64,000 nt of DNA from Adlercreutzia caecimuris B7 (GCF_000403355.2 NZ_KE159646.1:1392258-1456257), one strand, 5' to 3'; shown: positions 32,123 to 41,358, counted from the first letter of the stretch. The notes: generated by a model not told the origin, from the letters alone. Made by a program: numbers and translations.

Positions 32123-32725
32123 ATGCGGCCCATGGGAACGGAAGAGAAAAAACAGCTGCGCACCGAAGCCCGCGCCTTCCGGGAAGGGCTTGACACCTCC
32201 TATCGCACACAGGCCGATACGGCCATCGCCGCCCGCGTGGCGGCAAGCGACGCCTTCGTCGAGGCGCCGCTCGTGTTCGCCTACTGCTCGGTGGGCAGCG
32301 AGGTGGACACCCATGCGCTCATCGAAGAGGCCCTGCGCCAGGGCAAGACCGTGGCGCTTCCCCGTGCGGTGCCCGGCACCCGCACGATGGCCTGGCACAC
32401 CATCGGCTCGCTTGCTGATACGGCACCGGGCTTCGCGGGCATTCCCGAACCGGCCAATGACGCCGCCACGCGCATCAATGCCGACGACGCCGATGCGCAC
32501 GCCCTCGCCCTCGTGCCCGGGCTCATCTTCGATATCCACGGCTTTCGGCTCGGCTACGGCGGGGGCTTCTACGACACCTTTCTCGCCACCTTTCCCGGAC
32601 GCTCCCTCGGGCTCATTCGCGAGCGTCAGCTCATCGACGATCTGGGAAAATACGGTGCCCGGGAGCCCTTCGATCGGCCCGTGGGCCTTGTCGCCAGCGA
32701 AGGAAAACTGCTAACGGTACCGTGA
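32123..32725 (+). CDS. 5-formyltetrahydrofolate cyclo-ligase
   Basis: 200 residues. Converts 5-formyl-THF to 5,10-methenyl-THF with ATP, salvaging a stored folate. The N-terminal EKKQLRTEARAFREGL basic helix and the C-terminal LVPGLIFDIHGFRLGYGGGFYDTFL are diagnostic. Length is typical. An ATG four codons downstream (MGTEEKK) is an alternative start. It fits the folate theme of the folPK gene but is far from it. Confidence 0.93.
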   Translation: MRPMGTEEKKQLRTEARAFREGLDTSYRTQADTAIAARVAASDAFVEAPLVFAYCSVGSEVDTHALIEEALRQGKTVALPRAVPGTRTMAWHTIGSLADTAPGFAGIPEPANDAATRINADDADAHALALVPGLIFDIHGFRLGYGGGFYDTFLATFPGRSLGLIRERQLIDDLGKYGAREPFDRPVGLVASEGKLLTVP

Positions 32726-32823
32726 CAGTTCGCTGAGAGAGAGGCTCATCGCAGCCGCCATCCCTCACCATATTCCTCGCTGAAACGTCGTTTACTCGCC
32801 CCACCAGAAGAGGAGGGTGTGCC

Positions 32824-34479
32824 ATGGGCCTTCTTGCCGCTTATGCTGTTCCCCACCCGCCGTTGATTGTTCCTGCCGTGGGAGACGGCCAGGAAGCGGA
32901 GATTGCCGACACCGTTGTCGCCTACGAGGAGATCGCGCGGCGCGCAGCGGCCCACGATCCGGACATCATCGTCATCGTCTCCCCCCATGCGCCGCTCTAC
33001 CGCGACGGCTTCTTCATCTCCAACGCCGAGGAGGAAACCGGCTCGATGGCCCAGTTCGGGCAGCCGCATGTCACCGTGACCACCCGCGGCGACGCCGAGT
33101 TCGCCCAGGCCGTGGCCGACCGCCTGGCCCGGCGGTCCATCCCCGTGGCCGGAGCGCCCGCCGCCCAGACCGAGATCGACCACGGCGCCTTCGTGCCGCT
33201 GCACTTCCTCGCCCAGACGGTGGACTTGGAAGAGGTGCCGGTGCTGCGTGTGGGGCTCTCGGCGCTCTCGCCGTCGGACCACCACTTCCTGGGGCAATCC
33301 ATCACCCGGGCGGCCGAGCGGCTGGACATGCGCTGCGTGCTCATCGCCAGCGGGGACTTGTCCCACCGCCTGAAAGAGGACGGTCCCTACGGCTTCAACC
33401 CGGCCGGTCCTGCGTTCGACCGCGCCGTGGAGGGCGTGTTCGCCCGTGGAACCCTGCAGGAGCTCTTCGCGCTGGACCCCGTGATGTGCGAGAACGCGGC
33501 GGAATGCGGGCTGCGATCCTTCGAGATTATGGCCGGCGCGCTAGAGGGGCTCCCCTTCCGCCCCCAACTGCTGAGCTACGAGGGGCCCTTCGGGGTCGGC
33601 TACGCTATCGCCGCCTTCGAGGTGGAGGCCGGCCCCTCCAGCACCGAGGAGGAGGTGGAAGCCGAGATTCGCGGCGCCCACGCCCGATGCGTCCCCGCAA
33701 GGCAGGCTGATTCCGCAGCCGCACCGCACGATGGCGCGACCATGATGCCGGAGGCCGACTCCGCATTTGACGGCAATACCCTCGAGGCAGACGAGTGCCG
33801 CGACGAATACACCACCTCGGCGACGATTGCGCCGGAGGGCGGCTTCGTGGAGGAGCCCGCCGACAGCGCCCCACAGGACTGGTGGGACGCCGACGACGAG
33901 TCGCTGGCAAACGACGAGATCCTCTCCCTCGTGCTGGACCCCGAGGTAGACCCGCTCGTAGCCTTGGCCAGGCTGAGCGTCGAATCGATCGTGGGCACCG
34001 GCGAGGTGCTGGCGGTGCCGGACGGATTGCCCGACGACATGGTCGGGCGGCGCGCCGGCGCTTTCGTGAGCCTGCACGAGTTCGGCAATTTGCGCGGTTG
34101 CATCGGCACCATTGCCCCAGCGCGCCACAGCCTGGCCGAGGAGATCATCATGAACGGCGTGGCGGCAGCCACCGAGGACCCGCGCTTCGCCCCCGTGCGC
34201 CCGGCCGAGCTGGACCACCTTTCCTACTCGGTCGACGTGCTCGGCGAACCGGAGCCGGTAGATTCGCTGGAGCAGCTTGACCCGGCACGCTACGGCGTCA
34301 TCGTGACCCGCGGCTTCAAGCGGGGGTTGCTGCTACCTGATCTGGAGGGCGTCGACACGGTCATGGATCAAATCGCCATTGCCAAACAGAAGGCGGGCAT
34401 CGCACCGGACGAGGATGCGAAACTGGAGCGCTTCGAAGTGGTGCGCCACACCCTGGGCGGCGACGCTCGCAGCGAGTAA
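32824..34479 (+). CDS. MEMO-AMMECR1 fusion (AmmeMemoRadiSam system proteins B and A)
   Basis: 551 residues. Residues about 1-265 are the MEMO/LigB-like dioxygenase-fold domain (PHPPLIVPAVGDGQE, IVIVSPHAPLYRDG, VLIASGDLSHRL). A 110-residue acidic, Asp/Glu-rich linker with repeated ADS and DE tracts follows. Residues about 375-551 are AMMECR1 (FVSLHEFGNLRGCIGTIAP, RFAPVRPAELDHLSYSVDVL, GFKRGLLLPDLEGV). The third partner, a radical SAM protein, is not in this window. These three families co-occur across prokaryotes; the modification they make is not established to my knowledge. Ribosome site AGAGGAGGG. Confidence 0.9.
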   Translation: MGLLAAYAVPHPPLIVPAVGDGQEAEIADTVVAYEEIARRAAAHDPDIIVIVSPHAPLYRDGFFISNAEEETGSMAQFGQPHVTVTTRGDAEFAQAVADRLARRSIPVAGAPAAQTEIDHGAFVPLHFLAQTVDLEEVPVLRVGLSALSPSDHHFLGQSITRAAERLDMRCVLIASGDLSHRLKEDGPYGFNPAGPAFDRAVEGVFARGTLQELFALDPVMCENAAECGLRSFEIMAGALEGLPFRPQLLSYEGPFGVGYAIAAFEVEAGPSSTEEEVEAEIRGAHARCVPARQADSAAAPHDGATMMPEADSAFDGNTLEADECRDEYTTSATIAPEGGFVEEPADSAPQDWWDADDESLANDEILSLVLDPEVDPLVALARLSVESIVGTGEVLAVPDGLPDDMVGRRAGAFVSLHEFGNLRGCIGTIAPARHSLAEEIIMNGVAAATEDPRFAPVRPAELDHLSYSVDVLGEPEPVDSLEQLDPARYGVIVTRGFKRGLLLPDLEGVDTVMDQIAIAKQKAGIAPDEDAKLERFEVVRHTLGGDARSE

Positions 34480-34492
34480 CCGGCCCCCGGGC

Positions 34493-34775
34493 AGTCTCTT
34501 CCGCGGGCACACCCCCGCCGCGCGAGGCGGCTCCAAGGGCACGAAGGCGAGGCCCGACCCCGGCGAGGCATCCACGCCCATCCAGGCCGCCAGCTCGCTG
34601 CGGGCGCCGGCGCGGTGGGGCACGATGAGCCGCGCGGAGCGCACATCGGCCGGCGTGACGGACGGCAGCGCGGCCAACGGGTCATCGGCACCCACGAGCA
34701 TGCCCCACCGGTCTTCGTGGGGCAGCCGCAGCATCTCGTAGCGATCCACGTCCACGGCGGGTTCATACTGGAGGA
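34493..34775 (-). pseudogene. LysR regulator remnant (effector domain)
   Basis: A minus-strand frame reads DRYEMLRLPHEDRWGMLVGA, then LIVPHRAGARSELAAWMGVD, then GLAFVPLEPPRAAGVC. These are pieces of a LysR substrate-binding domain. Part between the second and third pieces seems deleted, and the N-terminal DNA-binding domain is absent. No start or ribosome site belongs to it. Confidence 0.65.
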
Positions 34776-34781
34776 GCAGCC

Positions 34782-34987
34782 ATGAACCTGCAGGACTATC
34801 TCGATCACTTGAACGCCGGTCGCACCGTCGTGGGCGGGTCGACCGAGCACCAGTTCATGCCCGGCGTGACCATCGGCGACGGCGCGGTCGCCGGGGCCGT
34901 GGTGACCCACGACGTCGAACCCCTCACCGTCGTCGGCGGTGTGCCCGCCCGCCCCCCCTCAAGCGCATCGAGCCGGAAATCAGATAG
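34782..34987 (+). pseudogene. Maltose/galactoside O-acetyltransferase, internal deletion and frameshift
   Basis: Starts with an intact N-terminus (NLQDYLDHLNAGRTVVGGST, EHQFM) and jumps directly to the C-terminal hexapeptide end (PGVTIGDGAVAGAVVTHDVE, LTVVGGVPARP). About 120 central residues of the left-handed beta helix are missing. A run of seven Cs after GVPAR then shifts the frame; the other frame gives LKRIEPEIR and a stop at 34985-34987. Ribosome site GGAGGAG is kept, so a short dead peptide could still be made. Confidence 0.75.
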
Positions 34988-35312
34988 TCGCCACTTCCCA
35001 GCCACGCTCCACCATCAGCTGAACCGGCGTGAGCCTGCGAGCAGCCGCTTCCGCGAAGGCGTCTTCGTCGCGCGTCACGATGAGGTCGACGGCATCAGCC
35101 TCGGCAGCGGCCGCGATAATGCCGTCCTCGTAGTCGGGACGCTCCAAGTCCAGCGCCCGACGGCATACCAGATCATCAACGGCGACGACCCGAGCCAGCT
35201 CCAGCATACGCTCTACCGCGCCATAGGCGGCCTCGGCGCCCTTAATGCAATAATAGTTGATAAGCGATTTCACCAGGAGAGGAGAGTCGCTGGCCGCCGA
35301 AGCGAAGGGTAA
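34980..35312 (-). pseudogene. PIN-domain toxin (VapC-like), 5'-truncated
   Basis: The minus-strand frame reads PFASAASDSPLLVKSLINYY, then VCRRALDLERPDYEDGIIAA, then AVDLIVTRDEDAFAEAAARR. The last part contains the acidic residues D(Y)ED and TRDEDAF typical of PIN ribonucleases. The N-terminal strand with the first catalytic Asp is missing, so it is probably inactive. A GTG at 35273 could start a 97-residue protein. No antitoxin gene is present. Its end overlaps the acetyltransferase remnant by eight bases. Confidence 0.65.
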
Positions 35313-35314
35313 CC

Positions 35315-35792
35315 CTAGTACCAGTCGTGCTTCTCGTTGCGGTTGAGGGCGGCGATGGCGGCCATCTCCTCTTCCGTCAGCGCGAAATGGTAGAGCCGGT
35401 CATCTTCCTCGATATGGGCCGGATTGCTCGAACCGGGAATGACGACGACGCCACGCTGCAGGTCCCATCGCAGAATGACCTGGGGGATGGACACACCGTG
35501 GGTCTGCGCGATGGACGCGAGCACCGGATCGCTCAGAAGCTCGTCGTTGTGCCCGCGGTCGCCCAGCGGATACCAGGCCTGCACGGCGATGCCCTGGTCG
35601 TGGATGAAGGGCACCACGTCCGCATCCTGGTAATAGGGATGAATCTCGTTCTGCACGAGGGCCGGCTTCACCGACACACGGGGCAAAAACGCGGTCAGCT
35701 CGTCCACGTAGTAGCACGAAAGCCCGATAGCCCGCAGCTTCCCCGCCGTCAGAGCACGCCCCATGGCGCAGTAGGCCTCCACGTCGCCTGTG
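35315..35792 (-). pseudogene. Aldo/keto reductase, C-terminal half only
   Basis: The frame contains GKLRAIGLSCYYVDELTAFL, LVQNEIHPYYQDADVVPFIH, VQAWYPLGDRGHNDELLSD and VVVIPGSSNPAHIEEDDRLY, all from the second half of an AKR of the 2,5-diketo-gluconate reductase type. The first half, with the catalytic Asp-Tyr-Lys-His residues up to the His, is missing. The frame runs straight into the 3' end of galT, so a deletion joined the two. Confidence 0.75.
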
Positions 35793-35795
35793 CCC

Positions 35796-36911
35796 CTACA
35801 GCGCGGCGATGAAGGCGTTCCAGCCGGCGTGGCCGCACTCGTCGTCCTTGAAGACGCCCGTGGCCTGGAGGATCTCGTAGTAGGCGGCACCGCACACCGG
35901 ACGCACCTCGGGCAGATCGGCGGCCAAACGGCCCGGCAAGATGGCGCGGCCCATGATCTCGATGAGGCCGATGTTCTCTTTCTTGATGCGGAAGAGATGC
36001 TCCGGTACGTGGAAGAGGCCGCAAGGACGCTCCGGCGTCGTGCGGTTGTTGCGCAGCACGAGATCCATCACGTAGTCGTCGCCCTCGCGCCACAGGATGG
36101 GGTTAAGCGTGTTGTGGGGAACGACGGCCGCTGCCGGCGCCGCCGGCCTTTGACCGGTCCGGTCCGGGACTTTCCCCGGGCTGCCCCCGCTTATGCCGCT
36201 CGGCGAGAAGGCCCGGATGCCGCACGACTCGAAGGAGAAGGTGCGCCAGGCGTCCAGCACGCGGCACGCGCCCTCGCGCAGGGCCGCGCGGCGAGCCGAG
36301 CGCAGGCGCACCACCGAGGCCGGCCAGTCCACGATGCCGGCCCGTACGTCTGCAAGCCCCGGCAATGCGAACGAGCGCGTAAGAGGCGCCTTCATGAGGG
36401 GGAAGCGGTGGCCGCCGCCCTGGAGGTGGTCGTGGGCCAGAAGGGAGCCGCCCACGATGGGCAAATCGGCATTCGACCCGATGAACCACTGCGGGTAGGC
36501 GTCGGCGAAGGCGAGCAGCCGGTCGATGGTCGCGTGGGTGATGGCCATGGGACGGTGCACCGGCGCCGATACGATGAGGTGCTCGGGGAAGTACCCGTAG
36601 GGCGAGAACCACCAGGCCCATTCCTCGCCGGCAAGCTCCACCGAGCGCACGTCCCCGTCGCCGGCCCCGGTGCAGGCAAGGCTTCCGTCGGCGGCGCGCT
36701 GCCAGCAGAGGACGCACCCGTCCACGGCTCCCATCGCGCCGCCCGCTCCCCCACAGCCATGCGAGCCCTCGGGCGCCGCGCCGTCCGCGGGCGCTTCCGC
36801 AGCCCGGGCAATGGTCCGCGGATCCTTCTCAGGCTTGGCCAGGTTGATGGTGACCTCCAACGGCCCCGCGGGCGAATCAGCCACCCACGCGGGGTTTTCC
36901 ACCGCGCTCAC
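35796..36911 (-). CDS. galT: UDP-glucose--hexose-1-phosphate uridylyltransferase, short form
   Basis: 371 residues from a GTG at 36911 overlapping the galK stop (GTGA). Exchanges UMP between UDP-glucose and galactose-1-phosphate. Type-II GalT features: LEVTINLAKPEKDPRTIA, YFPEHLIVSAPVHRPMAI, QWFIGSNADLPIVGGSLLAH, VPHNTLNPI, LVLRNNRTTPERPCGLFH and KKENIGLIEIMGRAILPGRL. Firmicute members are about 490 residues; here about 120 N-terminal residues are not present, though the overlap with galK argues the reading is real. A Gly/Ala/Pro-rich insertion lies near 75-90. Downstream lies the cluster of broken genes. Function likely, activity to be shown. Confidence 0.85.
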   Translation of the reverse strand: MSAVENPAWVADSPAGPLEVTINLAKPEKDPRTIARAAEAPADGAAPEGSHGCGGAGGAMGAVDGCVLCWQRAADGSLACTGAGDGDVRSVELAGEEWAWWFSPYGYFPEHLIVSAPVHRPMAITHATIDRLLAFADAYPQWFIGSNADLPIVGGSLLAHDHLQGGGHRFPLMKAPLTRSFALPGLADVRAGIVDWPASVVRLRSARRAALREGACRVLDAWRTFSFESCGIRAFSPSGISGGSPGKVPDRTGQRPAAPAAAVVPHNTLNPILWREGDDYVMDLVLRNNRTTPERPCGLFHVPEHLFRIKKENIGLIEIMGRAILPGRLAADLPEVRPVCGAAYYEILQATGVFKDDECGHAGWNAFIAAL

Positions 36912-38221
36912 GGCAGGCGCTCCGCCCGCACCCCGGGCGCCCCCAGGGTCACCTCGCGGCAGGCCGCATAGCCGAGCAGCCCGTCCATGGCCCCCATGAA
37001 GCCATCGGCCTCCGCGCACGGCACGAACGCAAGTACTGAGCCGCCGAAGCCGCCGCCGTGGATGCGCCACGCCCCGCGCTCTCCGAGCAGGTGCGCCGCC
37101 AGGCTCTGGATGACCATGGCCGGCTGGCGCGCCTCGCTGCCAGGCTCGCGCAGCGAGACGTTCTGCAGGAACTGGGCCGACGAGGCGCCCGACAGGCGTA
37201 CCTCGCGCAGGAAGAGCCCGAAGTCGCCGGCAGCCAATGCCGCGCGCTGGGCGTTCACCCGGGCCACCTCGTCGTAGTAGTGCAGCGCGCGCATGGCACG
37301 GCGATCCCCCAGCTCGGTGCGCACGCGCTGTAGCTGGGCCAGAAGCGTGTCCACCGGTGCATCGCCCAGGCGGGGCACGCCGAGCAGGTTGGCCACCATG
37401 CGCATGTCGGCGGGAATGGCGGCGAACTCGTCCTGGTGCAGCGAGTGGTCCTGCCGGCTGTCGATGAGCACGATACGGTAGCCCTCGGCAGCCGCATCGA
37501 GCGTCATCGGCTCCACCACAGGCACCTTCGGCGCGAAATCGATGGTCACCACGCCCCCGCAGGCGCAGGCCAGCTGATCCTGGGCGCCGCAGGGCTTGCC
37601 GAAGTAGCGCTGCTCGCACTCCACCGCCGCCAAAGCGACAGCCGCGGCATCAAGCGCAACATCACCGGAAGCAGCGGAGTCACCCGCCGGCGCGCCCGCA
37701 TCTACCGCCGACACCGCGAACGGCCCCGGGCCGAACAGCCCCTCCAACGCCGCGCCCAGCATCACCTCGAAAGCGGCCGACGACGACAGCCCGCAGCCCG
37801 GCGGCACATCGGAGCAGGTCACGATGTCGAAGCCCCGCACCGCGCCGCCGCGGGCCTCGAACAGGGCCGCCATACCCCGCACCATCGCCGCAGACGAGAG
37901 CGCCTCCACTGGATGCGGGGCCGCCCATGACGGATCGGACAGGTCCACCTCGTCGGTGCCGAAACCCTCCATGACGGCGCGGATGCGCCCCAGGCCGTTC
38001 TCGGCCGCCAGTCCCCAGGTGCGCTCGCCGATAGCCGCCGAGATGACGCGGCCGCCCTGGTGATCCACATGGTTGCCGGCCACCTCCACGCGCCCCGGCG
38101 CCGACGCCTCCACAAAGGAGGCCCCCTCCCGCGGTGCTCCGAAGATTTCCTCGAACAGACCGCGCAGATGCGCCCAACGCCCGGCGTCCGCCTCGTCAGC
38201 TATCGCTCGCACAACTTCCAC
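36908..38221 (-). CDS. galK: Galactokinase
   Basis: 437 residues, GTG start at 38221. Phosphorylates alpha-D-galactose with ATP. GHMP-kinase motifs: substrate signature APGRVEVAGNHVDHQGG (about 41-57), ATP motif VPPGCGLSSSAAFEVMLG (about 139-156), and IHGGGFGGSVLAFVP near 390. It overlaps the end of the GH2 gene by 26 bases and galT by four, so the three are translated together. The long Ala-rich segment around 165-195 is an insertion compared with E. coli GalK. Confidence 0.93.
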   Translation of the reverse strand: MEVVRAIADEADAGRWAHLRGLFEEIFGAPREGASFVEASAPGRVEVAGNHVDHQGGRVISAAIGERTWGLAAENGLGRIRAVMEGFGTDEVDLSDPSWAAPHPVEALSSAAMVRGMAALFEARGGAVRGFDIVTCSDVPPGCGLSSSAAFEVMLGAALEGLFGPGPFAVSAVDAGAPAGDSAASGDVALDAAAVALAAVECEQRYFGKPCGAQDQLACACGGVVTIDFAPKVPVVEPMTLDAAAEGYRIVLIDSRQDHSLHQDEFAAIPADMRMVANLLGVPRLGDAPVDTLLAQLQRVRTELGDRRAMRALHYYDEVARVNAQRAALAAGDFGLFLREVRLSGASSAQFLQNVSLREPGSEARQPAMVIQSLAAHLLGERGAWRIHGGGFGGSVLAFVPCAEADGFMGAMDGLLGYAACREVTLGAPGVRAERLP

Positions 38222-40145
38222 GTTCGGCCTCCTTCAGCTTGTTCACACGGCGGTCGTAAGTCAGAATGCCGTTCACTTCCTCTTCCACATCCGACAGCTG
38301 GGTGTACACGAACGCGGTCAAGCCCGCGTCCTCCAAAGCCGCCGCCTCGTCCAGCATAGCCCGCACCGCCGCGCGCCACGCCACCACATCGTCGAAGCTG
38401 TCGTAGCCGTAGCTGCCCGCGAAGGCGCAGTGGCCCTCCACGCGAAACGCCGCACCGCCGAACTCCGAAATGGCGAACGCCCGGCTGCCTCGTTCCGCCG
38501 CATAACCGCGCAGCTTCGAGGGGTCATCGGGATACACCTTCAACGTGCGGAAGTAGTTGTGCACCGAGAGAAAGTCGCCGCAATGCTGGTCGTACCAGCC
38601 GCTGACCGCATCCACCGGACGTGTCGGGTCTGCCCGGCGCACCGCCTCGGCCGCCAGCTCGGCGTTGAACTGGCCCCAACCCTCGTTGAACAGCACCCAG
38701 CAGGCAACCGACGGGTGGTTGCGCAGGTGATCCACCGTGGCCCGGCAACAGCGTCGCCACTGGTCGCGGTAGTGCTCGTCGCCAGCGCCCAGTTTCTGCT
38801 GGTGAGACGGCTCGCGATCGTCGTAGCTGTCCCAGCTGCCGCGCCACAGCGTAGGCCGAAAGCTCGTCTCCCACGTTCCGTAGGCGCCCCCGCCGCTTAC
38901 CATATCCTGCCATACCAGCATGCCGAGCCGGTCGCAATGGTAGTACCAGCGATCGGCCTCTACCTTCAGATGCTTGCGCAGCATGTTGAAGCCGGCGTCC
39001 TTCATCGATTGGATATCGAAGACCATCGCCTCGTCGGAAGGCGCAGTCATAAGGCCGTCCGACCAGTAACCCTGATCGAGCACACCGCGCAAAAGCAGCG
39101 GCTCGCCGTTCAGAAAGAAGCGGCTGGTGCCGTGGGCATCGGCGCGCACCTCCACCGTGCGAAACGCCGTGTAGCTGTGCACCACATCGGTGCCGAAGCG
39201 CAGGGTCAGATCGTACAGATGGGGGTGCTCGGGGCTCCACAGCTGAGGGTCGGGCACGTCCACCGACACCCGCACCCTGCGCAGCGGATCACCGTTCTCC
39301 CCGGCCGGCGGCCGAGCTGCCGTGGCCCCCTCCTCCACGGGAACCGACGCCGATGCCACCGGCGCCCCGTTCCCGTCGGTCACATACAAACGCAGCAAGC
39401 CCTCATCGCCTCGCACGTCCGCATCGACGATCAGCCGACCTGCGGAAGCATCCGGTCGCAGCGCAAGCCCCTCGATACGGCGCGCCGGCACCACTTCCAT
39501 CCACACCGGCTGCCAGATGCCGCTTTGGGCCGTATACCAAATGCCGCCGCGCTCCCGCTTCTGCTTGCCGCGCAGCTGCGTGCCCGCGTCGCTCGGATCG
39601 CGCACCGCCACGGCCACCACGATCTCGCTGCGCACGCCGGCGTCCAGCGCCGCCGCCCGCTCCTCGTCGAGCGTGATGGCCTCCGTGATATCGAAGACGA
39701 AGGGAAGGTACCCGCCCTCGTGCGTGCCGACGACGCGTCCGTTCACGCAGCAGGCGCAGGCGAAGTCCACCGCCTCGAAATGCAGCAGGCACCGCTCGCC
39801 CGGGCGCAGGCGGGGCCGCGGCACGCGGCGCACATACCAGAGCAGCTCGTCGGGAGCCAGCGCGCGCCTTACTCCCGAGAGCAACGACTCGGGCGAGAAG
39901 GGAACGAGAATGCGCCCGTCGCGCTCATCGGGCACCCGCACCGTCGGACAGGCGCCCACGGGCACAATGCAAAAATCCCACCAACCGTTCAGCATCGTGA
40001 ACCGCTCGCGAGCAAATTGGGGGCGCGGGTGCTCCTGGCGCACCGCTGCCGGATCGAGCGCCTCTCCCCATACCGTGAGCATGGAGCGCTCTTCGCCCAG
40101 ATCGTGCTTGCGGGGAGCGCTGGCCAAAACGCGCTTGATATCCAC
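38196..40145 (-). CDS. Glycoside hydrolase family 2 enzyme (beta-galactosidase-like)
   Basis: 649 residues from a GTG at 40145 with AGAGGAG upstream; an ATG at 40082 (MLTVWGE) is an alternative. Domains: sugar-binding jelly roll (LNGWWDFCIVPV, LLWYVRRVPRPRL, VDFACACCVNGRVVGTHEGG), Ig-like domain, TIM barrel. Catalytic acid/base E in CWVLFNEGWGQF and nucleophile E in FAISEFGGAAF are both visible. No signal peptide, so it acts in the cytoplasm. Next to galK and galT, a beta-galactosidase role is the simplest reading; a glucuronidase or other GH2 specificity is not ruled out. No sugar transporter lies nearby. Confidence 0.88.
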   Translation of the reverse strand: MDIKRVLASAPRKHDLGEERSMLTVWGEALDPAAVRQEHPRPQFARERFTMLNGWWDFCIVPVGACPTVRVPDERDGRILVPFSPESLLSGVRRALAPDELLWYVRRVPRPRLRPGERCLLHFEAVDFACACCVNGRVVGTHEGGYLPFVFDITEAITLDEERAAALDAGVRSEIVVAVAVRDPSDAGTQLRGKQKRERGGIWYTAQSGIWQPVWMEVVPARRIEGLALRPDASAGRLIVDADVRGDEGLLRLYVTDGNGAPVASASVPVEEGATAARPPAGENGDPLRRVRVSVDVPDPQLWSPEHPHLYDLTLRFGTDVVHSYTAFRTVEVRADAHGTSRFFLNGEPLLLRGVLDQGYWSDGLMTAPSDEAMVFDIQSMKDAGFNMLRKHLKVEADRWYYHCDRLGMLVWQDMVSGGGAYGTWETSFRPTLWRGSWDSYDDREPSHQQKLGAGDEHYRDQWRRCCRATVDHLRNHPSVACWVLFNEGWGQFNAELAAEAVRRADPTRPVDAVSGWYDQHCGDFLSVHNYFRTLKVYPDDPSKLRGYAAERGSRAFAISEFGGAAFRVEGHCAFAGSYGYDSFDDVVAWRAAVRAMLDEAAALEDAGLTAFVYTQLSDVEEEVNGILTYDRRVNKLKEAERGSCASDS

Positions 40146-40305
40146 GGGCACTCCTCTCGCATGGCTCGCGCGACGCACTGCGGCTTCGCCGTCTTTTCCC
40201 TACGAACCGATGATAGCCAAACGAGAGGCCGCCAAACCAACCGTAACCGATTCGCCACACCGAATCCGCTTCGGATTCCGCGCGCCGCTCGGAATTCCCC
40301 TGGTT

Positions 40306-40938
40306 CTAGGCAACCGCCTCCGCCTGCTCATCCAGACGCAGCATGCGCGAAACGACACCGATAAGCATCTCGTCGTCGGCATCGGGATGAGACCGCAGGT
40401 AGCTGACAAGCCCCACGATAAGCACGTAGAACGTCTCGTACAGATGGTCGGACTGCGGATCGTATTTGCTTGGCTCCACCATCGGATGCATGACCATGAA
40501 CTCGGCGCCCTGGGCAGCGAAGCGGTTGAGGAAGTCGAGGTACAGTGCCGCGTTTTCCTGAGTGGACAGGGCCATGCGGAACGTGTTCTTCTCGAATAGG
40601 ACCATGCGCATGATCTTCACCATGGAGTGAAGGGATTCGTCGGCCCGCTGCGCCGCTCGGCTCTCATACCAGTGCTGCATGGCCTCAATGAAGTCGGTAA
40701 TATACTGGTCGAGCACCGCCGAGGTTACTTCCTCTTTGTTCTGGAAGTAATGATAGAACAGCGAGCGCGTAACCCCGACGTGGTTGGTGATGTCCTGGAT
40801 AGAGGTGTGGGCCAGGCCCTTCTCCTCGTACAGCTCCCGCGCCGCCACGACAATCTCGGCACTGCGCTTAGCCGTGTCGTTGCTGCGCAGAACCTCCCTC
40901 GCAGCGATGCCTCGCCGATTCTTTCGCGTCGATTGCAT
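40306..40938 (-). CDS. TetR family transcriptional regulator
   Basis: 210 residues. The DNA-binding domain reads TSIQDITNHVGVTRSLFYHYFQNKEEVT (split, about 45-72), after a basic N-terminal arm (QSTRKNRRGIAAREVLRSND). The C-terminal domain has many Met/Leu/Phe residues. It precedes the GH2-galK-galT genes on the same strand by 160 bases, and is separated by about 420 bases from the divergent gene at 41359. It could govern either. A palindrome lies at 41094-41103. Confidence 0.88.
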   Translation of the reverse strand: MQSTRKNRRGIAAREVLRSNDTAKRSAEIVVAARELYEEKGLAHTSIQDITNHVGVTRSLFYHYFQNKEEVTSAVLDQYITDFIEAMQHWYESRAAQRADESLHSMVKIMRMVLFEKNTFRMALSTQENAALYLDFLNRFAAQGAEFMVMHPMVEPSKYDPQSDHLYETFYVLIVGLVSYLRSHPDADDEMLIGVVSRMLRLDEQAEAVA

Positions 40939-41093
40939 AGGACCTCCTCAGGACAGCACGGCGGTGGGACACCGATGGGGCTCGCGAGCGAGCGGGGAAT
41001 GGAGCACGTGGTGCTTATGTGCCGGAAAGACTATACGACTGCACAAAAATATGACATCTCTGCGTAAGACCACTGTTACCTCCCCGTCATTAA

Positions 41094-41103
41094 CTGTTAA
41101 CAG
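41094..41103. promoter_or_regulatory. Palindrome CTGTTAACAG in a 420-base intergenic region
   Basis: A perfect 10-bp palindrome lies 155 bases upstream of the TetR start and 255 bases upstream of the next gene. The rest of 40939-41358 holds no gene; it contains direct copies of GCCAGGG (around 41182-41200) and is AT-richer near 41040-41100, where promoters are likely. Confidence 0.3.
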
Positions 41104-41358
41104 ACCGTGCAAAAGCGTCCATAGAGATCGACCCATCGCCGATCATTACCCTGTCACAACTCTAAACTGCCCTCCAGGAACGCCAGGGTAATGCCAGGGA
41201 AGCGTCGGGAACTGGGGCATCTCTCCTCAATCGCCCCTCAGCGAACCGGAGCGGCCCGAAAAGACGTACAATGGCATACGGCCCCGTTCCGCTCGAAGAA
41301 GATGAAGCCCTCCCCCGTTCGAGTCTGCTACTTGTGCAGGCATATAAGGAGAATCCCC

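Noticed and set aside
35796..37619. 607-codon reading of galT extending into the galK gene
   Set aside because: The first ~235 codons are out-of-frame galK sequence. The GTG at 36911 overlapping the galK stop explains the true start.
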